From: a virus
DNA: 38,733 nt
IMG/VR virus record: IMGVR_UViG_3300010885_043740
Coordinates: 1-38,733 of that record
Reading direction: 5' to 3' (one strand)
Positions 32,838 through 38,733 of the stretch are shown here, piece after piece (position 1 is the stretch's first letter; every line of letters begins with the position of its first letter). The position numbers and the translations under genes were made by a program. Below the pieces are notes generated by a model. It made no database searches. It was not told where the DNA came from and worked only from the letters and a program-made list of their open reading frames with translations.

Positions 32838-35800
32838 ATGTAATAATTCTCGTATTTTAGTGGTTTTGTTCTCAACACAACAGGAGAAGTTGATAACCCC
32901 GCTGAGTTAAGATTGAATATGGTTGGATCTTTTCTGTTGAATGAATGTAATCTACCCCAGCTAAAATCACCATAATAATTGCTATAACCAATTCCTGTTA
33001 CAAAACGATCAACTTTGGTAGTAACTTCCACAACAGCGGTAACACCAATACCAGGGACGCCAGTTTGTGCTATGGAGACGGAATACGCCCTATAAACATT
33101 ATCTATAAATGTAGTTCCTATGCCAATAACAGATCCATCGTTATTTAATGACCTTATTCCATTCTCAATATTAGAATTGCTAACAACAAAATAAAATCCT
33201 GTTGAGATTCCACTAACGTTACTTATGATATAATTTTCTTGTCTTAATGGTGAAGTTGGTGGAATATAGAATTGGAATACCAAACCTGTTGAACCAACAC
33301 CTATGGTTGATGTTTTGATTCCAGTAACTTTTCCAAAATCTCCATCATAATACACATTTGAAATTGTTTCATAATTTAGATTGCTGTCATCAAGTGAAAT
33401 AATCGTGACAGATCTATGTTGTGTATCACTATCAAGATACTCGTTTTTATTATCAAAATAACTTCTAACGTTTTCAACAAAAATTTGTGTGGCTCCAATA
33501 GAAACAGGGGAGATTATTCTGGTTGCTGGCGTTATAATAGGTTCTAATGTTACGCGATTTTTACCGATAATCTGTCCGTTTAAAATCAAGTCTTCTGTTT
33601 GTTGGCAGAGGGTTAGCGGTCTAATACGGGTCTCATCTTCAGAAACACCAGGACCAGAATATAGATAGGTCTCAAGAGTATCAACAGATAAGATATCTGT
33701 TACGAGTCTACCATTTTGTTGATAATCTATATCTTCACTATTAATAGTAACGTTATCACCGATCTTAATTTCTTCAATAATATCAACATCAAGAGTATCA
33801 TATTGGCTTGTACCTCTGTAGAAAATTACTCTAGATGTATCAGTTTCTGTCGGAGGTTCATTGAAAGATACGATGCTACCACCATTGAAGGTATAAGACT
33901 CTCCTGGAATTTGCAGTATATCATTAATGAAAATAAGAAGGTTATAGGAAAGGTCAAGATCAGATCCTTTACGCTTTTGGATTGAAACTGGGTTATTAGA
34001 AATTCTTAGTTGGAAGTTTCTTCGTGATCCATTGAAGAAATCATCAAAGGAATCTAGTGGTTGAAGATCACCAACAACCCAAGATGAGAATTTATCATTG
34101 AAAACTTCACTAACATTGAGTTTGAATGGAATGTATGGTTTTGAGGTATCAGTCGGAATACCAACAGACCCGCCAACGGGAATATTAAGAGCTTCACCAA
34201 CTTTATATCCATAACCACTATTGATGATTTCAAAACTTATAACACTGCTTCCTTGACCAACAACAATATTAACTTGACCTTCAACACCAGAACCAGATGA
34301 AATAAGGGGGATATTTGAATATGGTAATGGATCATCAAAAATAACTTTTGGCGGGTTATATGTTTTAATACTTACTGTTGTGGCCACAGAAATTAAACTG
34401 TTCGCGGTAAAAGCCGTTCCGATTGTTACTGCGGTTGAACCGATTCCAGTAATAATTGCATTTGTGATAGCAGTACCGACACTAATGCGGTTTGTTGTTG
34501 ATATCCCAGAGGTTACATTGAAAGGTATTATGGTAGAACCAATAGAAACTATACTATCGGTGTATGAGGTATAGGTTGTTGTAAAGTTAGTGTATCTGAT
34601 TCCGGGGTTTGTTATAGCAACGCTGACAACACGCCCATTTGTAACAGTTGCGGTTCCAATAAACTGAATGGAAGGAGTTTCAGAGCTTTCTGTTTGAACA
34701 CCAACTCTGACGGTTTGTACACCATTACGATAACCTGAACCGCTATTACCGATGGAAATGGATTGTATAGTTCCAGCGGCAGAAACTAATGCTGTCCCTC
34801 CAGCAGATACTAACGGTTGGTAACCAAATCCTTGAGTTGATCCAGCTGAGACTATAATGCCGCCGCGAGGAATAGAAGCGTTATTTACATCATAGGTTAC
34901 TGAAGTTGCCGCTCCAGTAAAGACTATTGATGAAACACCAACGTTCTCTGTAATATTGTATTCAAATTTTGGTGATTGGAAAATACCATTAATCAATACG
35001 ATAGCATTTCTATCTTCAGTTGTGTCTACTTCATTTTTATTATTGGTGAGTTTGAAAATCTTAGTCTTACCGTCAAAGCTAGAAGAGATATCATCAATGA
35101 TGTAATTATCATAATAAGTTTTATTTTGCGAATTTATGTCACCAGAACGGTTGAATACTCTACCACCAAAAGTATAATTGTATAGATATTCCTCATTACT
35201 TACAAATCTAGGAGCTTCATAATAAAGAGAATTTCTTATGATATTGTAATTACCTTTAATTTTTGTTGTTAAGGCGTTCTGGCTATGAGTTGCAATACCA
35301 GTACCCAGTCGTGATCTATCAACCAATAAAGTATTTGTTGAACCCACACCAACAGCTAGGACTTTAACAATCTCATTATCAATCTTGAGGAAATCACCAG
35401 AAACAATCAGATTGGAGGAATTAACAGAGATCTTGCTATCAAAAGATTTAATTTCTCTGGTAAGGAATGTTGTAGTCCCTGTTGATACTATCGGAGATTG
35501 AATCATATTATCAACAGTTATCAAGGATCTCACATTTTGAGAAGTAGCAACGAAAGAATGTGAGGTTCCAATACCTATAGCTGTTATATTAAGAGTTCTA
35601 GCAGGAGCTGCAAGAGCGTCAGAAGCAGAGGCTGCAACTCTTACATCCAAGTCATTTACCTTTACGAGATAAACTGTTGAAGGTAGTAATGAAGTAGTAC
35701 CCACACCAACAATAAAGGTCGTACCGATTCCGATGGGGGTGTTATCATATTCATAAGCAACTTCCTCTCCGGTAACAAAGAAGTGGTTTGGGAGTCTAAT

Positions 35801-38733
35801 TGTATTTTCTGTTACGCTTACACCCGAATGGCTTTGGGCGTTGAAAGGTTTGATAAAGATTGGTTGATTATTGTGTAAGAGTTCAAAATTGTCATTTACG
35901 CCATATAATGGAGATTCATAATTTGAATAGTTACTATCAATTGAGAACGATGTGTTTATGGCAACAGTGGAGTTGTTATTATTATTATTAGGAACGATAA
36001 TATTATGAATACCTCTGACCGAATAATATTCTGAGTTGTTGGGCTTAAACGCGATAATAACAGAATTACCAGAAACATAAGAAGAGATAATTCCTAATTG
36101 TCCAGCAGTATTGTTGATCGCATACGAGGTATAATATGTTTGATTTGTGCCCTCATTATACATGTCAACAAATTCAAGAACTGTACATTGAGATCTCGTT
36201 AGGTTCTCAATACAAACAATATTATATGAAGCAGTATTTGATTTTGGATATGATAATAAAGCAGTAGAAATTCCACCAGAAGTTGTTACTGCTGTAGATA
36301 CAATTGTGTTTTGATTAATAGTCGTTGAACCGACTCCAACAAAAGACCGATTGTTAATAATGCTGGCGTGGGTGTTAACATAATACTGAGTTCCGGTTCC
36401 AACAGTATTCGGAATTAAATCAATATTGATATTGTTCCCATTATAATAAGCATGATAGGTGCCGATACCATTAGTGTTTGGTGAAGCGATAAGATCACCA
36501 TAGGCAACCAGCTTAACATCCGTACCGTTACCGACTAGGCTTAGTTCATTCAGTTCGTAATGTGAATTATTAGTAAAGGCAATACCGATCATGAATTTGG
36601 CGGCTCTTACTGAAGACGAAATTCCAACAATCGTTGTTGTTCCTATACCGATATTATGGATTGCTCCAGAATATTGAATTCTTGCCACACTACCGAGACC
36701 AACACTTGAGATCCCCAGAGCATTTTTACCAACACAATAAGAGAATGTATTGATATAATAGCTGGAATTCTGGAAGTCTGTTGGTAAGAAAATAAGCTCA
36801 TATTGATTATCAGCTAGACCATATCCAAAAGAGCCAAATACTTCTCCTGCAGTCAGTTCAGCGTATTGATTATTGATGACGTTTTCTTGATTAACAAGAA
36901 CATTAATAATACTGAAATTGGTCTTGTCTTCGTACCATTTATCTCTAATGAATACAAAATACCGTTTATAATAGCATTCAGTGGTATCAAAAGTATCAAC
37001 AATTTCATAATCAAAAGAAATGTCCTGATTTGCGAAATCAACGATAACTTCATCAATGCTCAGAACTCTGTTGCTAATAGATTCAATATAATCCTGAAGA
37101 ATAACCGACTCAAAATAGATTTCGTTAGAGCTTAAGCTACCGTCAATATTGAATGAGTTTTCCCGCACTAGATCAAAATTATCAATACAGTTCATATTAA
37201 GATCTATATTGATATCGTTAACAGAAATGTGTTCAAAACTTTCTTGGGTTGTTATACCTGCTTCTGAAATTTCTGTGTAAACAATAAGATCGCTAAACTT
37301 TTTAAATCCAGACGGGTGAACTAGATCAGAAACAACCTCGTTCCACTTTCTATATTCAATAGTTGAATTTAAAGAGTATGAAAAATATTGATAATAATCA
37401 TTATCATGGAGTCTCTGTAAGTTATTATTGAAGAATCCAGTCTCACGCTTCCAACCATCAACCACCTCGGAAGTTGACTTGATATTCAGATAGCCTTCAA
37501 ATTCTACAATATCTGAAATTAATATTGTGGTTTTTGATGTTTGTCCAGTAAGCTTATTACCAATAGTAAGAGTATCTTCAGTCAAAACCTTGATATAATT
37601 ATTGGTTAAATTCTGATCAATAATTACACCATTAGCTCCAGCACTATAAATGTTCTCACCAAGAACAAAATCATTTCTGGTTAGGAAAACTTCAAAAGTT
37701 GGTATGTATTTTTCAGGAACAGCATTACCTTTTAGTGTGAGCCCTTTATAGGAACCTAATACTTCACCAGCGGTCAAATATTCTGACATACTATAACCAA
37801 AAGTTGCACCAAAACCACCGATATTCGGGTCAATGTTTTTGATTTCAAATAGAGCGTAATTATAGAGTGAAGAATTATATCCTTGCTCCCCGTCCCCAAC
37901 AATAACATTTTCAATTAGAACTTTTTTACCAACCTCAAACGGGAAATCACCAATATCACTAAATTCACTATCAAGAACAACTGTAACATCCTTGGTTGCA
38001 GAGTTGTAACTGATATTACTTATAGCGATACCAACGGAATTGTTTGTTGGTATCAAATATGGCTGGGTTCCTACAATCTCTTGTGTATTTTTTAATACTG
38101 AAACTGTCTGCTGTGTTGGAGAGTAATCAAATACAGCTTCAAGAATAGGATTATTGTTGAAATTGTCAATAAGAACCAACTGAGGTGGTGTATAATATGT
38201 TACTGGAGTATTAACTACTTCTACTCTATCAATGGTATAGAGTGGTTCGGCCTTAACGATCTTTGGAAGATTGAGTTTCGGCTTCACTGTTTGATCAGTT
38301 GAATACTCAAATCCAATATCATTAATTGTTATATTCTTAATAGAACCAATACCAATGTTGGAGACCTCTAACTTTGCACCTTTACCAGCAAGAGTTTCTA
38401 GATTTGTGATATTGGGTAACGAATAATTATTATGGTTATTTTTCGTTATTTGAATATCTTTAATACCACCAACATCATTGATTGAATTAGTATCATAGCT
38501 TATATCGCTTGTCGCTGACGTATATTGGTAGGTGTCATCAATATTTTTTGAATCGCAAGTGAAGGTTGAAGAAGTTGTATTCTTAACCTTATATTTTTGA
38601 TTTATTGCTGGGAATTTAATATGCAAGGTGTTGTGGTTAACTTGCTCTAGGTCATTAACTATTCCATATTTTATTGCTGGGATACTTGAATCTACTGGTG
38701 AGAAGTTATAAAAAATGGTAGTTCTTGTGTTGT
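32834..38733 (-). CDS. Giant baseplate protein in the gp7 position (partial, 5' end missing)
   Basis: The frame stays open to the right edge of the window, giving at least about 1965 residues. A start at 38626 would be a TTG inside continuous coding sequence, so the true start lies beyond the window. The sequence is beta-rich with frequent GIGTT/GVGST motifs, GSGY-type repeats (near 34190-34225, 34585-34625 and 34722-34755), a module with IDNEIVKV and DRSRLGTGIATHSQNAL (near 35263-35403), and near the C-terminus LLIFINDILQIPGESYTFN. The gene lies directly before gp8, where T4 has gp7 (1032 aa), the largest wedge protein. Identity with gp7 rests on position and size class, not on a motif I can verify. 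Confidence 0.75.
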   Translation of the reverse strand, partial: NTRTTIFYNFSPVDSSIPAIKYGIVNDLEQVNHNTLHIKFPAINQKYKVKNTTSSTFTCDSKNIDDTYQYTSATSDISYDTNSINDVGGIKDIQITKNNHNNYSLPNITNLETLAGKGAKLEVSNIGIGSIKNITINDIGFEYSTDQTVKPKLNLPKIVKAEPLYTIDRVEVVNTPVTYYTPPQLVLIDNFNNNPILEAVFDYSPTQQTVSVLKNTQEIVGTQPYLIPTNNSVGIAISNISYNSATKDVTVVLDSEFSDIGDFPFEVGKKVLIENVIVGDGEQGYNSSLYNYALFEIKNIDPNIGGFGATFGYSMSEYLTAGEVLGSYKGLTLKGNAVPEKYIPTFEVFLTRNDFVLGENIYSAGANGVIIDQNLTNNYIKVLTEDTLTIGNKLTGQTSKTTILISDIVEFEGYLNIKSTSEVVDGWKRETGFFNNNLQRLHDNDYYQYFSYSLNSTIEYRKWNEVVSDLVHPSGFKKFSDLIVYTEISEAGITTQESFEHISVNDINIDLNMNCIDNFDLVRENSFNIDGSLSSNEIYFESVILQDYIESISNRVLSIDEVIVDFANQDISFDYEIVDTFDTTECYYKRYFVFIRDKWYEDKTNFSIINVLVNQENVINNQYAELTAGEVFGSFGYGLADNQYELIFLPTDFQNSSYYINTFSYCVGKNALGISSVGLGSVARIQYSGAIHNIGIGTTTIVGISSSVRAAKFMIGIAFTNNSHYELNELSLVGNGTDVKLVAYGDLIASPNTNGIGTYHAYYNGNNINIDLIPNTVGTGTQYYVNTHASIINNRSFVGVGSTTINQNTIVSTAVTTSGGISTALLSYPKSNTASYNIVCIENLTRSQCTVLEFVDMYNEGTNQTYYTSYAINNTAGQLGIISSYVSGNSVIIAFKPNNSEYYSVRGIHNIIVPNNNNNNSTVAINTSFSIDSNYSNYESPLYGVNDNFELLHNNQPIFIKPFNAQSHSGVSVTENTIRLPNHFFVTGEEVAYEYDNTPIGIGTTFIVGVGTTSLLPSTVYLVKVNDLDVRVAASASDALAAPARTLNITAIGIGTSHSFVATSQNVRSLITVDNMIQSPIVSTGTTTFLTREIKSFDSKISVNSSNLIVSGDFLKIDNEIVKVLAVGVGSTNTLLVDRSRLGTGIATHSQNALTTKIKGNYNIIRNSLYYEAPRFVSNEEYLYNYTFGGRVFNRSGDINSQNKTYYDNYIIDDISSSFDGKTKIFKLTNNKNEVDTTEDRNAIVLINGIFQSPKFEYNITENVGVSSIVFTGAATSVTYDVNNASIPRGGIIVSAGSTQGFGYQPLVSAGGTALVSAAGTIQSISIGNSGSGYRNGVQTVRVGVQTESSETPSIQFIGTATVTNGRVVSVAITNPGIRYTNFTTTYTSYTDSIVSIGSTIIPFNVTSGISTTNRISVGTAITNAIITGIGSTAVTIGTAFTANSLISVATTVSIKTYNPPKVIFDDPLPYSNIPLISSGSGVEGQVNIVVGQGSSVISFEIINSGYGYKVGEALNIPVGGSVGIPTDTSKPYIPFKLNVSEVFNDKFSSWVVGDLQPLDSFDDFFNGSRRNFQLRISNNPVSIQKRKGSDLDLSYNLLIFINDILQIPGESYTFNGGSIVSFNEPPTETDTSRVIFYRGTSQYDTLDVDIIEEIKIGDNVTINSEDIDYQQNGRLVTDILSVDTLETYLYSGPGVSEDETRIRPLTLCQQTEDLILNGQIIGKNRVTLEPIITPATRIISPVSIGATQIFVENVRSYFDNKNEYLDSDTQHRSVTIISLDDSNLNYETISNVYYDGDFGKVTGIKTSTIGVGSTGLVFQFYIPPTSPLRQENYIISNVSGISTGFYFVVSNSNIENGIRSLNNDGSVIGIGTTFIDNVYRAYSVSIAQTGVPGIGVTAVVEVTTKVDRFVTGIGYSNYYGDFSWGRLHSFNRKDPTIFNLNSAGLSTSPVVLRTKPLKYENYYI

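Noticed and set aside
32834-38626. Start of the gp7-position gene at 38626
   Set aside because: That codon is TTG and the frame continues open to the right edge with protein-like sequence, so the gene is truncated by the window.

Overview
The window is a block of late, mostly structural genes from a T4-like myovirus. The genome is AT-rich, and the gene set and order resemble marine T4-like phages of the cyanophage/pelagiphage type. The host cannot be fixed from this sequence. Apart from one small + strand ORF at the left edge, all genes lie on the minus strand and are read from right to left. They are tightly packed, with many TAATG or ATGA stop/start overlaps. Short intergenic gaps often carry a T4-type late promoter core (TATAAATA, ATAAATA or CTAAATA) on the minus strand.

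Layout in transcription order (right to left). Baseplate: a giant protein in the gp7 position (5' end beyond the window), gp8, and a 2485-residue DUF4815-type baseplate/fibre protein. Neck: two small ORFs, gp13, gp14 and gp15 (tail sheath stabiliser). Packaging: gp16 (small terminase), a 531-residue protein built from several phage-associated domains of unknown function, and gp17 (large terminase). Tail shaft: gp18 (sheath) and gp19 (tube). Head: gp20 (portal), a 50-residue gp67-like ORF, a gp68-position protein with an added beta domain, two extra putative virion proteins, gp21 (prohead protease), gp22 (scaffold) and gp23 (major capsid), followed by a good intrinsic terminator. Last come a tail-tube-fold protein (the gene often called gp3 in marine phages), uvsY and uvsW (recombination and replication). 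The extreme left edge holds a convergent + strand gene of 26-residue leucine-rich-variant-like repeats, and a minus-strand reading frame that may be the remains of an interrupted gene.

The main surprise is three inteins in the two DNA-packaging proteins that meet at the portal vertex. The large terminase carries two full inteins with LAGLIDADG endonucleases. One splits Walker A and has class 3 features (Ala1, block F Cys, Thr before the terminal His-Asn). The other splits the ATPase coupling motif and ends in Gln. The portal protein carries a 151-residue mini-intein without an endonuclease. All three have different splice-junction chemistry, so they look like independent arrivals. Terminase and portal would be inactive or altered until splicing is complete.

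Other points of interest are repeated beta modules (GYT..P repeats and an INGE...TR...H module) shared by neck and baseplate proteins, a multi-DUF fusion between the two terminase genes, and small conserved ORFs under 60 codons. There is no gene-free stretch longer than 300 bases, and I saw no tRNA, CRISPR array or insertion sequence.
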